A DNA stretch of 64,000 nt from Sphingomonas sp. Leaf10 (GCF_001421245.1 NZ_LMKE01000023.1:34482-98481); one strand, 5' to 3'. Counted from the first letter of the stretch, positions 16,366 through 26,180 are shown. Numbers and translations are program-made. The notes: generated by a model not told the origin, from the sequence alone.

Positions 16366-17850
16366 TTAGCGCGAAAGGAACATCGTCGGCTGAAGCGGTT
16401 CGATCTGCTGTCGTGCTACCCGCCAACCTTCCTCGACCGCCTCAGCGGTCAGTTCTGGATCACCATTCGGGAAGATGGTCGCGGTATAGACAAGTTCGCC
16501 GTGGTTCAGGAATATCTCCAGCAGCGGCCCGTCGAGCAGGATCTGCACCGCAAGCGTGTCGCCAGCGACATCGGCAATCGTGTGACGGCCGAATTCGGGC
16601 GTCTTCACCATCGACGACCGGGCCCGATAAAATTCGACGTGCCGGGCGTCCCGATCGAAGATCATCCGAACCAGACTGCCGCCGGTATCCCGGATATCGA
16701 TGGTCCCGCGTCCCCGCTGACCGGTCAGGTCGAACGTGCATCGGAAACCGCGCATTCCAGACACGAGCCGGGTTGGCCGGCCAGTGAGCGACGTCGTCTC
16801 CGGCATGGCAACCGGTACCGGTACGGCGGGTTCCGCCAGGATCGGCACCTGACCGAGTCTCAGGCGACCGTCCTCCGGATACAGAAACAGCCGCCGAGGT
16901 AGCGACATTGCGCCGCACCACGGATCGGTCGGATAGAAACGACCGGACTGGTGGTTCGACTGCCAACCGATCCAGATCGGCCCCTGCCGATCGTCGGGCA
17001 GGTCCGCCCAAGTGATCGCGGCATAGAAGTCTGGGCCATGGTCGACTCGGTCGCCGTCGGGGTTGCCCAGTGATGGATCGATGATGAACGTCCGGCCATC
17101 GAAGTTGCCGACGAAATATTGCGTTCCCGACCCCCCATCCAGAAAGCCGGTATCGACGTCGATCTTCAGCACCCAGGCACTCGCCCCGTCCTCCCCCCGG
17201 ATCGGAACAGGGATCAGGTCGGGACATTCCCATTGGCCCGCGGTTGAGCCGGCAGGGCCAAACGTACCGGCCAGCGCCCAGTCGAGCAAGTTCGTCGAGC
17301 GGTAGAACTGGACGACATGGTCTTTGGCTAGTGCGACCACCATGATCCATGCGGCGCTGTCCGCATGATAAAATACTTTGGGATCGCGGAAATCGGCGTG
17401 ATTGAGATCAATGATCGGATTGCCGGCATAATGGGCGAACGTCCGACCGCGATCGTGGCTGTACGCCAGATGCTGAGACTGGATGCTGCGCGCTGCATCA
17501 TAGGCGGTGTAGAAGGCGAGCAGCGCCGGAGCTTTGCCGTCACCGAGCCCCGAGATGTTCGCATGATCGACGACGATGCTGCCCGAAAAGATCATCTGGT
17601 CGGTCTCGGGAATGGCGACCGGTAATTCCTGCCAATGGGCGAGGTCGGGGCTGACTGCATGGCCCCAGCTCATATGCCCCCATTCCCGCCCTTCGGGATT
17701 GTATTGATAGAACAGATGATATTCGCCCTCGAAATAGATGAGGCCGTTCGGATCGTTGATCCAGTTGCGACGGGGCGTGAAATGCAGCTTCGGCCGAAAG
17801 GGTTCGGTGCCGACCGGCGCGGCAGTATCGACCATCGAATTCTGGGTCAT
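16366..17850 (-). CDS. Cytoplasmic GH32 beta-fructosidase (sucrose/levan oligosaccharide hydrolase)
   Basis: GH32 enzyme of about 494 aa. The catalytic set is complete: nucleophile in WINDPNG near residue 30, transition-state stabiliser in FRDPK near residue 157, and acid/base in WECPDL near residue 205. A C-terminal beta-sandwich starts near residue 355. No signal peptide is seen, so it should cleave imported sucrose or fructo-oligosaccharides in the cytoplasm. I chose the ATG at 17850 (MTQNSMVDT). A GTG at 17877 that overlaps the ATPase stop (GTGA) would add nine residues and fits the operon style, so both starts are possible. It is the last gene of the fructan operon. Confidence 0.93.
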   Translation of the reverse strand: MTQNSMVDTAAPVGTEPFRPKLHFTPRRNWINDPNGLIYFEGEYHLFYQYNPEGREWGHMSWGHAVSPDLAHWQELPVAIPETDQMIFSGSIVVDHANISGLGDGKAPALLAFYTAYDAARSIQSQHLAYSHDRGRTFAHYAGNPIIDLNHADFRDPKVFYHADSAAWIMVVALAKDHVVQFYRSTNLLDWALAGTFGPAGSTAGQWECPDLIPVPIRGEDGASAWVLKIDVDTGFLDGGSGTQYFVGNFDGRTFIIDPSLGNPDGDRVDHGPDFYAAITWADLPDDRQGPIWIGWQSNHQSGRFYPTDPWCGAMSLPRRLFLYPEDGRLRLGQVPILAEPAVPVPVAMPETTSLTGRPTRLVSGMRGFRCTFDLTGQRGRGTIDIRDTGGSLVRMIFDRDARHVEFYRARSSMVKTPEFGRHTIADVAGDTLAVQILLDGPLLEIFLNHGELVYTATIFPNGDPELTAEAVEEGWRVARQQIEPLQPTMFLSR

Positions 17851-17873
17851 AAGGTCCGTTTCCAAGAATAATA

Positions 17874-18983
17874 TCACTGGCCGGCGGCGGGGATCGTCGT
17901 CCCGTCGCTAGCGAAGAGATGGACGTTGGCGGGGTCGAACGAGAGGCCGACCGCCTGCCCGTTCACGATACCGCGATCGGCAAAGGTGAGCCGGACCGCG
18001 ATCGGTGCCTCAGCACCAGGCACCTCGACGAAGGCGAAGGTATCGGCCCCCAGTCGCTCCATCATCACGACCGTCCCGATCTGGATCGCCTGATCGTCCG
18101 CGCAGCACAGACAATGTTCCGGGCGGATGCCGATCGTCACGTCGACACCGCCGATCCGCGTGTCCCGGTGGGCTGGAAACGCCACGGTCCGGGCGCCATC
18201 AGGGCCGAGCGCGACCGTCAGCCCATACTCGCCCTGCCCGACGATCGTACCGCGCAGGAACCCCATGGTCGGGGTCCCGATGAACGCCGCAACGAAGCGG
18301 TTGGCGGGCCGTTCGTACAGGTCGAGCGGGGTGCCGATCTGCCGGATATGCCCCCCTTCAAACACGACGATGCGATCCGCCAGCGTCATCGCCTCGACCT
18401 GATCGTGGGTGACATAGACGACGGTATTCTTCAGCCGCTGGTGCAGCTTGCCGATCTCCATTCGCATCTGCCCGCGCAGCGACGCATCAAGGTTCGACAG
18501 CGGCTCATCGAACAAGAACACCTTGGGCTTGCGGACGATGGCGCGACCGATCGCCACCCGCTGGCGCTGACCACCCGACAGTTCACTCGGCTTGTGATGG
18601 CGCAGTGCGGTCAATTGCAGGACGCGCAGCGCCTCCTCGACCTGTTCGGTGCGTTCGCGTCTGGGGCGTCGCGCCAGCTTCAGGCCGAAACCGATATTTT
18701 CTTCGACCGTCATGTGCGGGTAGAGCGCGTAGGACTGAAACACCATGCCAATGTTGCGGCGTGCAGGATCCCAGTCGTTGACGACCACGTCGTCAAACCG
18801 CAGTTCGCCCGAACTGATTTCCTCGAGGCCAGCGATCATCCGCAGCATCGTCGATTTGCCGCACCCCGAGGGGCCGACGAACACGACGAACTCTCCCGGA
18901 TCAATCGTCAGGCTGACGCCCTTGATGACTTCATTGTCGCCATAGCTTTTGTGGATGTCGTGCAATTGTACGGAGGCGGGCAT
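17874..18983 (-). CDS. Sugar ABC transporter ATP-binding protein (UgpC/MsmK type)
   Basis: This 369-aa ATPase energises import through the two permeases encoded upstream. It has Walker A GPSGCGKST near residue 38, Q-loop in GMVFQSYAL, signature ELSGGQRQRVAIGRA, Walker B VFLFDEPLSNLD and H-loop VTHDQ. The C-terminal 130 residues form the OB/TOBE domain typical of the MalK/UgpC subgroup. Spacing to the permease gene is 13 bases. MsmK/UgpC-type ATPases can serve several importers, but the tight operon here argues for a dedicated role in fructoside uptake. Confidence 0.95.
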   Translation of the reverse strand: MPASVQLHDIHKSYGDNEVIKGVSLTIDPGEFVVFVGPSGCGKSTMLRMIAGLEEISSGELRFDDVVVNDWDPARRNIGMVFQSYALYPHMTVEENIGFGLKLARRPRRERTEQVEEALRVLQLTALRHHKPSELSGGQRQRVAIGRAIVRKPKVFLFDEPLSNLDASLRGQMRMEIGKLHQRLKNTVVYVTHDQVEAMTLADRIVVFEGGHIRQIGTPLDLYERPANRFVAAFIGTPTMGFLRGTIVGQGEYGLTVALGPDGARTVAFPAHRDTRIGGVDVTIGIRPEHCLCCADDQAIQIGTVVMMERLGADTFAFVEVPGAEAPIAVRLTFADRGIVNGQAVGLSFDPANVHLFASDGTTIPAAGQ

Positions 18984-18996
18984 CTGTAATCCTCAC

Positions 18997-19887
18997 TCAG
19001 CCTTTGACGCCGCTGCCGACGACGCTGCGGACGAACCATCGCTGAAAGATGATGAAGGCAGCGAGCACTGGCATGGTGATGACCGTGGCATAGGCCATCA
19101 CCTCGCCCCACGCGGTCTTCCGCGCGCCGAAGAACTGTTCCATGCCGACCATCAGCGGGCGGGCGGCCTCCCCCGGCACGGTGATGAGCGGCCAGAGATA
19201 CTGGTTCCACATCGCCAGCCCTTGCAGGATCGTCACCGTCGCAAAGACGGGCAACGACGAAGGCACGATGACATGGCGGTACACCTGTAACGGCGTCGCG
19301 CCGTCGACATAGGCGGCTTCGTCCAGATCCTTCGGAATATCGCGAAAGAACTGGTAGAACAGGTAGATCGAAAAGGCGTTGGCGATGAACGGCACGATCT
19401 GGACATATAGCGTGTCGAGCCACGAGCTGGTGATTTCGATCCCGTTGGCACCGATCGAGAGGCCCGGCAGCGAGGCGACCAACAGCATCAACGGCACGCT
19501 AATGACCTCGAACGGTACGACCAGCAGAATGACGAGCAAGGTCAGCACCGCCTGTTTCCCGCGCCATTCGATCCGCGCCAGCGCAAAGGCGGCAAGGCTG
19601 TTGACCAGCAGGCCGAGCGACACCGTGATCCCGGTCACCAGCAGCGAATTGGAAAGGTAATGGCCGATATTGCCCAGCTCGAACGCACGCGCGTAGTTCC
19701 GTCCCGTAAGCGGCCCGACCGGCAGCAGCGCGCGAAAGGATTCGAGGTCGGCGAAGATCTGGTCGTTCGTCTTGAACGAGGACGCGATCATGAACAGGAA
19801 CGGGAACAGGAACACCAGCGCGGTGCAGGCCATCAGTGCATAGAGCGCGAGCCGCAGCGGGATCGATTGTCGTTGCGACGGCGTCAT
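18997..19887 (-). CDS. Sugar ABC transporter permease (MalG/LacG type)
   Basis: The inner-membrane subunit has 296 aa with six predicted segments, the first at LALYALMACTALVFLFPFLF. The cytoplasmic EAA loop reads DLDEAAYVDGATPLQVYRHV, which docks onto the ATPase. The start MTPSQRQS at 19887 overlaps the stop of the other permease (ATGA). The long open frame upstream of this ATG is shadow. It belongs to the CUT1 class, which transports di- and oligosaccharides. The neighbouring GH32 and fructokinase genes point to sucrose or short fructans as cargo. Confidence 0.95.
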   Translation of the reverse strand: MTPSQRQSIPLRLALYALMACTALVFLFPFLFMIASSFKTNDQIFADLESFRALLPVGPLTGRNYARAFELGNIGHYLSNSLLVTGITVSLGLLVNSLAAFALARIEWRGKQAVLTLLVILLVVPFEVISVPLMLLVASLPGLSIGANGIEITSSWLDTLYVQIVPFIANAFSIYLFYQFFRDIPKDLDEAAYVDGATPLQVYRHVIVPSSLPVFATVTILQGLAMWNQYLWPLITVPGEAARPLMVGMEQFFGARKTAWGEVMAYATVITMPVLAAFIIFQRWFVRSVVGSGVKG

Positions 19888-20948
19888 CGTGTGGCCCTTC
19901 CCCGGCGGCGCACCAGCAATTGCTGGATGAGGATGAACATCGTGATGAGCACGAAGTAGATCAGCGAGATCGTCGCGCCGTACGACACGTTCTGCTCGCG
20001 CACGCCGCGCCGGACCGCTTCGAACATTACGGTCGCGGTCGAACCGCGCGGGCCGCCACCGGTCATCACGTCGACCTGGGTGAACAGGCCCAGCGCGGCG
20101 ATCGTGGTGACGATCAGGACGAATATGATGGTGTTGCGCAGCCCGGGCACCGTGATGTGCCAGAACCGCTGCCACGCATTCGCGCCGTCGATCCGCGCGG
20201 CATCATACAGCTCCTGTGAAATGCCCTGAAGCCCGGCCAGCAGGATCAGCATCTGGAAGCCCGCCCCCTGCCATGCTGACATGATGACGACAGCCGGCAT
20301 CGCCGTGCGCGGGTCGCCCAGCCAGTCGATCGGCCGGATCAGGCCGAAGCTGACCAGCGACAGCGCCTGGTTGAACAGGCCCAAATCCTTGTCGAACAGG
20401 AACGACCAGATGACTGAAACGATGACCATCGACATGACGACGGGCGAGAAATAGACCGCGCGGAACAGCGTTTGCCCCTTCAGCCCGGCATTCACCAGCA
20501 GCGCCAACCCCAGCGCCATCACGCATTGCAGCGGCACGACCAGCATCGCGAAGACGAAGGTATTACCGAGTGCGCGAAGAAACGCTGGGTCACGTGCAAG
20601 GAGGGTCACACGCCGTTCGCCGAGCGCGAAGGACGTCAGCGGACGATAGCCGCGGTAGGCCGGATCGGTGCGGGTGATATCGCGGATGCGGGTGTAGCCA
20701 CCAACGCGACCGCCATCTCCGGTGGCGCTCGGTTCCTGGACCAGCGTCGTCACCGACAGCAGCCGTTCGTAATTGCGCAGTCCCATAAATTGGCTTGGAT
20801 CGGGCGAGACAAGCCGTTGATCGGTGAAGGTCAGGATCAGCGCCATCAGGAACGGCAGCGCGAGGAACATGCCCAAGCCGGCCATCGCCGGCCCACCGAA
20901 GATCAGCGCATTGACCCGCCCGCGCGACGGTCGCGTACCCGCGCTCAC
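19884..20948 (-). CDS. Sugar ABC transporter permease (MalF/LacF type)
   Basis: This 354-aa inner-membrane protein begins with a cytoplasmic basic segment and a first helix at MAGLGMFLALPFLMALILTF. A periplasmic insertion of about 80 residues follows (around residues 45-125), larger than in typical LacF proteins. Later helices include FVFAMLVVPLQCVMALGLAL, and the EAA loop is ELYDAARIDGANAWQRFWHI. It pairs with the MalG-type permease to form the channel. The ATG at 20948 overlaps the binding-protein stop (ATGA). The insertion may be adapted to docking the lipid-anchored binding protein; that is inference. Confidence 0.95.
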   Translation of the reverse strand: MSAGTRPSRGRVNALIFGGPAMAGLGMFLALPFLMALILTFTDQRLVSPDPSQFMGLRNYERLLSVTTLVQEPSATGDGGRVGGYTRIRDITRTDPAYRGYRPLTSFALGERRVTLLARDPAFLRALGNTFVFAMLVVPLQCVMALGLALLVNAGLKGQTLFRAVYFSPVVMSMVIVSVIWSFLFDKDLGLFNQALSLVSFGLIRPIDWLGDPRTAMPAVVIMSAWQGAGFQMLILLAGLQGISQELYDAARIDGANAWQRFWHITVPGLRNTIIFVLIVTTIAALGLFTQVDVMTGGGPRGSTATVMFEAVRRGVREQNVSYGATISLIYFVLITMFILIQQLLVRRRGRATR

Positions 20949-22219
20949 GACCGGACCTTCGCGAAACCGGGATTGTCGACGATCGTATCGTCGATATCGT
21001 CCACCGCGTCATCGAGGGCGTCGCGTACGTCGCCGCCGTCCATGGTGTCGCGCATCGCCGCGGTAAAGGCGTTGGCGATGGTCGGGAATGCCGGGGTCGA
21101 CGGCCGTTCGACCGCGAACCGGCGGGTCAGGTCGTAGAAGACCCGGCTTTTGCCCCCCGGTCCGAACGCCGTGGTCGCTGCGGCACCGGCCTCGGTCACG
21201 GGCACCCCGCCGCTCGCATCGGACATCGCCGCGACATTGACGGGGCGGAGCAGGAACCGGATGAACGCGCCGGCCCCTTCGGGATGGGCGCAGGTTCGGC
21301 TGATCGCCCACTGCCAGCTGCCCCCGCCGATCTTCACGCCGTGCCCGAAATCGGGCGGCGGCAGGATCAACAGGTCGTCGCCGGCATAGGTGCGGTAGTC
21401 GGCCGCCCACCAGTTGCCGGTATAGACCAGCGCCGAGCGCCCCTTCACGAAGCCATTCTCGTCGGGTTCCTTGCGGTTGACCAGGCCCTTGGCGAACAGC
21501 GCCTGAAACCAGCGCCCGAACCGGAGCGCGGCGTCACCATTCAGCGTTCCTTCCGCGCTCGCCATCGTTCGCCGGTCGATCAGGTCGCCGCCGAAGCTCT
21601 GGAGCATCGGACTGAAGGCGTAGGTCCACCAGCTCGGCTTGTCGTCGCGCGTGGCGAGATCGAGCGGATAGCGATAGCGCCCGCCCGCCTTCAGCCGTTC
21701 GAGCAGCGTCTGGAATTCGGCACCGGTCCATGGCCGGTCGAGGGTCGGCACGCGCGCGCCGACGCTTTGCAGGATCGAACGGGTGGTGAAGATCGCCAAC
21801 GCGGCATCGATCTGCCCCAGCGCATAGACCCTGCCCCCGTACCGCCCGACCGCCGCCGGACCGACCTCGGCGATCGCGGTGGCCGGAACATAGGCGTCGA
21901 GCGGGCGAAGATGCCCCGCCCATGCATAGCTGGCGACGGTCGGGCTATCGACCGTCATGATACACGGCATCCGTCCTGCAAGCGAGGCGGCGACGATCGA
22001 CTGGCTGTAGCCACCCTGCGGCAGCGACTGGGCCACGACCCGCCATTTCGACTGCGCGGCATTGAAGCGCGCGACCAGCGCGGCGGTCGCAGCCTCTTCT
22101 TGAAGACCGACCTGATTGCGCCACAGGATCAGTTCGGTTCGAGCGTCCTGCGGTGCGGTCGCCGAACAGGACGACAGCATCGCAGCGATCACCGCCGATC
22201 CGAGCAGGCGATGCCACAT
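20945..22219 (-). CDS. Sugar ABC transporter substrate-binding lipoprotein
   Basis: Mature residues resemble extracellular solute-binding protein family 1: TELILWRNQVGLQEEAA at the start, RMPCIMTVDSPTVASYAWAG, and ALVYTGNWWAADY in the C-terminal lobe. The signal MWHRLLGSAVIAAMLSSC ends in a lipobox (LSSC), so it is anchored to a membrane rather than free in the periplasm, which is less common for Gram-negative importers. It has 424 aa from ATG at 22219, five bases after the fructokinase stop. The frame upstream of that ATG is shadow. It should deliver sucrose or fructo-oligosaccharide to the permeases. The aromatic GNWWAAD segment may line the site. Confidence 0.92.
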   Translation of the reverse strand: MWHRLLGSAVIAAMLSSCSATAPQDARTELILWRNQVGLQEEAATAALVARFNAAQSKWRVVAQSLPQGGYSQSIVAASLAGRMPCIMTVDSPTVASYAWAGHLRPLDAYVPATAIAEVGPAAVGRYGGRVYALGQIDAALAIFTTRSILQSVGARVPTLDRPWTGAEFQTLLERLKAGGRYRYPLDLATRDDKPSWWTYAFSPMLQSFGGDLIDRRTMASAEGTLNGDAALRFGRWFQALFAKGLVNRKEPDENGFVKGRSALVYTGNWWAADYRTYAGDDLLILPPPDFGHGVKIGGGSWQWAISRTCAHPEGAGAFIRFLLRPVNVAAMSDASGGVPVTEAGAAATTAFGPGGKSRVFYDLTRRFAVERPSTPAFPTIANAFTAAMRDTMDGGDVRDALDDAVDDIDDTIVDNPGFAKVRS

Positions 22220-22221
22220 CG

Positions 22222-23133
22222 TCAACGCCGCCCCGCCCGATCCGTAAGGCCGCTGGCCATCGTCAGTGCGCCGGTCAGCCCTGCCGGAACTTCGCCGGGA
22301 TGCGGTGGCACGATGAACGTCTCGACGGAAGCGCTGTAGGGATCGAGCGCATATCCTGCCATCATGTCCCGATAGATTCCGTGGACGGCGGCCAGCAGCG
22401 ACGCGCGTTGCATCACGCCACCGCCGATGACGATACGCTGCGGCCGCATGATGTAGGTCAGATTGGTGCACAACGCCGCGATATAATGTGCGGCGAACCG
22501 CCATCCGACATGATCGTCGGGCAGATTTTCAGCGAGACATCCCCAGCGCGCCTGCATCGCCGGGCCGCACGCCAACCCCTCCAGGCAATCCCCATGCGCC
22601 GGACAGGTTCCGGCGAAGTCGTCGCCGGGCGCGCGTGGAACACGAATATGCCCGGCTTCGGGATGGCCCGTACCGGTATTGGTCCGTCCGCCCTCGACGA
22701 TGCCGACACCGATCCCGGTGCCGATCGTGACGTAGCAGACCCGATCGAGCCCCTGCGCCGCGCCCTGCCGCGCCTCCGCCAGCGCGGCGCAGTTCACGTC
22801 GGTGTCGATCGCGGTCGGCGCCCCGACGATCCCGGCGATCGCCGAGCGGATATCGACGCCCGACCAGCCCGGCTTGGGCGTGCCCGTCAGACAGCCATAG
22901 GTGGCGGACGATTCAACCAGATCGAGCGGACCGAAACTGGCGACCCCGGCCGCGGCAACCGGACCATGCCGCGCCACCGCCGCTGCATAGAACCGTGCGA
23001 TCTCCGCGAAGGTGCCGTTCGGCTCGCCGGTGGCGATGCGGGCCTGCTCCAGCACCTCGCCGCCTGCCGTCGCCAGCGCGCAGAGCATCTTGGTGCCCCC
23101 GGCCTCCACGCCGGCGATCGTCGCGCCGCGCAT
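22222..23133 (-). CDS. ROK family fructokinase
   Basis: This 303-aa sugar kinase has the ATP site AGVEAGGTKMLCALA near residue 6 and the ROK zinc motif GHPEAGH, followed by CPAHGDCLEGLACGPA with three cysteines. It matches the Mak/YdhR type of fructokinases that phosphorylate fructose with ATP. The fructose would come from hydrolysis by the GH32 enzyme encoded at the end of the same operon. Its ATG shares a base with the stop of the TonB receptor gene (TGATG), a very tight link between uptake and phosphorylation. It is cytoplasmic. Confidence 0.93.
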   Translation of the reverse strand: MRGATIAGVEAGGTKMLCALATAGGEVLEQARIATGEPNGTFAEIARFYAAAVARHGPVAAAGVASFGPLDLVESSATYGCLTGTPKPGWSGVDIRSAIAGIVGAPTAIDTDVNCAALAEARQGAAQGLDRVCYVTIGTGIGVGIVEGGRTNTGTGHPEAGHIRVPRAPGDDFAGTCPAHGDCLEGLACGPAMQARWGCLAENLPDDHVGWRFAAHYIAALCTNLTYIMRPQRIVIGGGVMQRASLLAAVHGIYRDMMAGYALDPYSASVETFIVPPHPGEVPAGLTGALTMASGLTDRAGRR

Positions 23134-26006
23134 CAGAAACGATAGTTCAGCATAAGGCGTGCGGTCCGGCCGAACAGTGGCCGGGCGACGCCGCGGTTGC
23201 TGACGCCATCGGGGGCCTTCAGGTCGAAGAACAGCGGATCACCCTCGGTGAATGACAACTGGTTCGTCAGATTGGCGACATGCACCTGCACCGACAGCCG
23301 GTCGTTGATATCGACCAGTGCCCCCGCATTGGCGATGTAGTACGACGGATAGATGGTGACGTTCACGTCCTGCGACGTGGAAAAGCGCGAGGATTCATAT
23401 TCGTAGCTGCCGTACAGCTTCACCGGTACGTTCAGTAGCGGCTTCAGGTCCCAGCGCGGCCGGACGAAGACGCGCGTCACCGCCTGTCGCGCGACGCGCC
23501 GGTTGTCCTGGCTGATCTGCGTGAGTTGATAGCCGTTGCCGACCTGGTTGACGACGGTGAAGCCCGACCCGTCGACCTTGGGATTTTGCAGCGTGACGTT
23601 CAGGTCGACGTCGAACCCCGCGAGGCCGGGTCGCAGCGTCGCCTGAATCTCCGTGCCGTAGTTGGTCGATCCATAGGAATAGGGTTCGTTGATCGTCGGG
23701 CACTGGGTGATCGTCGCCGGCGTCGCGGTCGCGCCCCCGGCGGTGCAGCTCGGCGCGGCGATGTCCTGATAGACATTGATGAGCGTGCGCGGCGTGAACT
23801 TGTTGTAGAAGCCGGCTACCGACATGTCGAACAGCCGCGACTGGAACCGCGCCCCGCCCTCGATCTGGGTGATGCGCTCGACGGGATCGGCGAGCGGCGC
23901 GGTCTGCGCGAAGGCGATGCCGTCGTTCAGACTGGGTAGCCGGAACGATCGCGATCCCAGCGCATAGACCGCGAGGTTGCGGCGCAGTTCGTAGTTCGCG
24001 CCGATCGTCCACCCGCTGGCACTGAAGCGGTCGTTGAAGAATTGCGGCGGCCCCAGCGTCTGATTGTTGGTATAGGCTCGGTTCCCGCTCGTCGCGCCGC
24101 CGGGGAAGAAGCTGGTGCAGCAGTTGCGGTTGCGGAATCGCACGTTCATCCGCTCGGTTTCCCACCGGAAGCCTGCGTCGATCTTCAGTTTGCGGTCGAA
24201 CGCTTCCCAATGGTCGAGGACATAGGCGGCGAAATTCTCGGCATCGCCGTCGACCGCATTGCCGTAGAAACCCGGAATGAAACTGCCGTTCAGCGTCAGC
24301 GGCGCGACCTTCGCACCGGCGGCGTTGACCAGATAGATATCAACCAGTTCCGACGGATCGGCCAGCGTCGTGACGATCAGCGACGCCTGGAAATCATAGT
24401 TGTCCGAATTGGTGCTGTGATAGCCGCCGACCGTCAGGCTGTGGCTCCCGAACAGCTCGAAATCCTTTTGAACCTGGAAATCCTGTGTCGCGCTGCGCAG
24501 TTTCGAGCGCACGATCCACGGGATCTGGAAGCTCAGGTTGCTGTCGGCGGCGATCGCCTGTCCGTCGCGCACATTGAACGCGCCGAGCCGCGCGCCCGGT
24601 CCGGCGATCGTCTGACGGTCTCCGTATTGGGCGCGCAGCGCCTCGAAATTGCTGAACCCCGATGCGATCAGCGGTTGCCGGTATTGCGCGTCGAACGCGG
24701 CGGCGCTGAGCGGATTGAAATAGGTGGCGAGGACGTTGCGGTTGTACGGCGACGCATTGTTCGGCGTCCCCTCCGCCACCTGGAAATTGGCGTCGAACGC
24801 GGGTTGCAGGAAGTCGCCGATGTAGCGATTGTTCAGGAACGAGGCGGCGGTGGCGGCATCGTTGCCGGCGAACAGCGCGTTGAACCCGCTCGTGCCGTCG
24901 ACATAGTTCGCCTTGACGTTGACCCGCCAGCCATCGCCGAAATCCTTCGACAAGGTCGCCGCCAACGTGGTGAAGTCGGGATGGATACCGTCCGCCAGAT
25001 CGGCGGTGGTAATGTCGCCGTCGTTGTTGATCCGCGTGATGTAGCGGTTGCTGCGCGACAGCAGCGTCCCGTTCTGAAAATTGATGCCGATCGGGCGAAC
25101 CGATCCCGACTTGATACGGATCGGATCGTCGACCGTGCCAGGCGCGCTGAATCCCGGCACCTGTACGGGGATGTTGTTATAGACCGCCGACCGGTCGTTC
25201 AGCACCGTGGCGTACAGCGCGGCGCGAGTGGTGCCGTCGGGGCTGTCGTAGGTCAGGTTGCCGCGAATCTGGCCGCCCTGATCGGCGGTGTAGCCGGTAT
25301 CGCGCAGGCCCTGCGACGTGCGATAGAAGCCACCAATCGCGAAATGCAGGTTCTCGGTGATCGGCCCCGACAGATACAGGTCGTTGCGGATGAAGCCGTA
25401 ATCGGCGAGCTCCAGCTTGTAGCCACCGGCAAACCGGTCGCCGCCGGTCCGGGTGATATAGTTCACCACGCCACCAAGACCGTTGGAATACAGCGTGCCG
25501 CCCGGCCCGCCCTTGATCGCCTCGACCCGGTCGGTCATCAGGTCGGTCGAGAAGAACACGTCGCTGTTGGCGAACGGCACGTCCGAATCCTGGAACACCG
25601 GCATCCCGTCGACCAGCTGGGGCGCATAGCGATAGCCACTGCTAGGCAGGCCGCGCACGGTAATGTTGTTGCTGCGCTCGCCCGCCGTGCTGCCCTCGGC
25701 GAAGAAGCCGGGAATGTTGTTCAGCAGATCGGCGGTGCTAATCGGCGCGAGGCGCTGGATATCGGCCTGGTTCAGCGTGTTGATGGTGAAGGTCGCGTCC
25801 AGCTCGCGCGTCTTGCGGCTGACGCCGGTGACGACGACGTCCCCCAGCGACGCTTCGCGATCTGCGGCGGCACGATCGGCTTCCGCCGTATCGGGAGCCG
25901 GCTGCTGTGCGGCGTCGGCGGACTGGGCCGATGCGGCGACGGCGAACGCCAGCGACGACATGGTCGCACACAACAGGGCCAGGGAACGTGCGAGCCGGTT
26001 AGCCAT
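23133..26006 (-). CDS. TonB-dependent receptor for fructans/sucrose (957 aa)
   Basis: An outer-membrane receptor with a signal peptide MANRLARSLALLCATMSSLA, a TonB-box-like region, and a plug domain with DVVVTGVSRKTRELD, then LLNNIPGFFAEGSTAGERSNN. The C-terminus ends LFGRTARLMLNYRF, a beta-barrel end. The ATG at 26006 is preceded by GAGAGGAAAT; the 13 codons upstream are not needed. It is the first gene of a seven-gene operon with fructokinase, ABC importer and GH32, so the likely cargo is sucrose or a fructan oligomer. Operator palindromes lie 77-113 bases upstream. Confidence 0.93.
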   Translation of the reverse strand: MANRLARSLALLCATMSSLAFAVAASAQSADAAQQPAPDTAEADRAAADREASLGDVVVTGVSRKTRELDATFTINTLNQADIQRLAPISTADLLNNIPGFFAEGSTAGERSNNITVRGLPSSGYRYAPQLVDGMPVFQDSDVPFANSDVFFSTDLMTDRVEAIKGGPGGTLYSNGLGGVVNYITRTGGDRFAGGYKLELADYGFIRNDLYLSGPITENLHFAIGGFYRTSQGLRDTGYTADQGGQIRGNLTYDSPDGTTRAALYATVLNDRSAVYNNIPVQVPGFSAPGTVDDPIRIKSGSVRPIGINFQNGTLLSRSNRYITRINNDGDITTADLADGIHPDFTTLAATLSKDFGDGWRVNVKANYVDGTSGFNALFAGNDAATAASFLNNRYIGDFLQPAFDANFQVAEGTPNNASPYNRNVLATYFNPLSAAAFDAQYRQPLIASGFSNFEALRAQYGDRQTIAGPGARLGAFNVRDGQAIAADSNLSFQIPWIVRSKLRSATQDFQVQKDFELFGSHSLTVGGYHSTNSDNYDFQASLIVTTLADPSELVDIYLVNAAGAKVAPLTLNGSFIPGFYGNAVDGDAENFAAYVLDHWEAFDRKLKIDAGFRWETERMNVRFRNRNCCTSFFPGGATSGNRAYTNNQTLGPPQFFNDRFSASGWTIGANYELRRNLAVYALGSRSFRLPSLNDGIAFAQTAPLADPVERITQIEGGARFQSRLFDMSVAGFYNKFTPRTLINVYQDIAAPSCTAGGATATPATITQCPTINEPYSYGSTNYGTEIQATLRPGLAGFDVDLNVTLQNPKVDGSGFTVVNQVGNGYQLTQISQDNRRVARQAVTRVFVRPRWDLKPLLNVPVKLYGSYEYESSRFSTSQDVNVTIYPSYYIANAGALVDINDRLSVQVHVANLTNQLSFTEGDPLFFDLKAPDGVSNRGVARPLFGRTARLMLNYRF

Positions 26007-26082
26007 ATTTCCTCTCCGAATGCCGCTATTCTTACGGCTTTTCACGCCGAGTCCCGACGATGGACATCCTACAGCACAAGAT

Positions 26083-26119
26083 TGTCGACGTCGTCAATTA
26101 CAAAATGTCGACGTCGACA
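26083..26119. promoter_or_regulatory. Tandem LacI-type operators between TBDR operon and regulator gene
   Basis: A perfect 14-bp palindrome TGTCGACGTCGACA lies at 26106-26119. A near copy, TGTCGACGTCGTCA (one mismatch), lies at 26083-26096, centred 23 bases away, about two helical turns. LacI-family sites are palindromes with a central CG, as here. The pair lies between the receptor operon and the lacI-type gene, so it probably controls both. The perfect copy also occurs at 29507-29520. Confidence 0.85.
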
Positions 26120-26180
26120 AAGGGTAGCAGTACGGTCCGCATCCGCTACGGTGGGCAGATCGATGACGGAGGGATAGGGT

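Noticed and set aside
24042..26177. 711-aa plus-strand frame opposite the fructan TBDR
   Set aside because: Shadow frame with no motif; the minus-strand receptor has signal peptide, plug and barrel end in the same interval.
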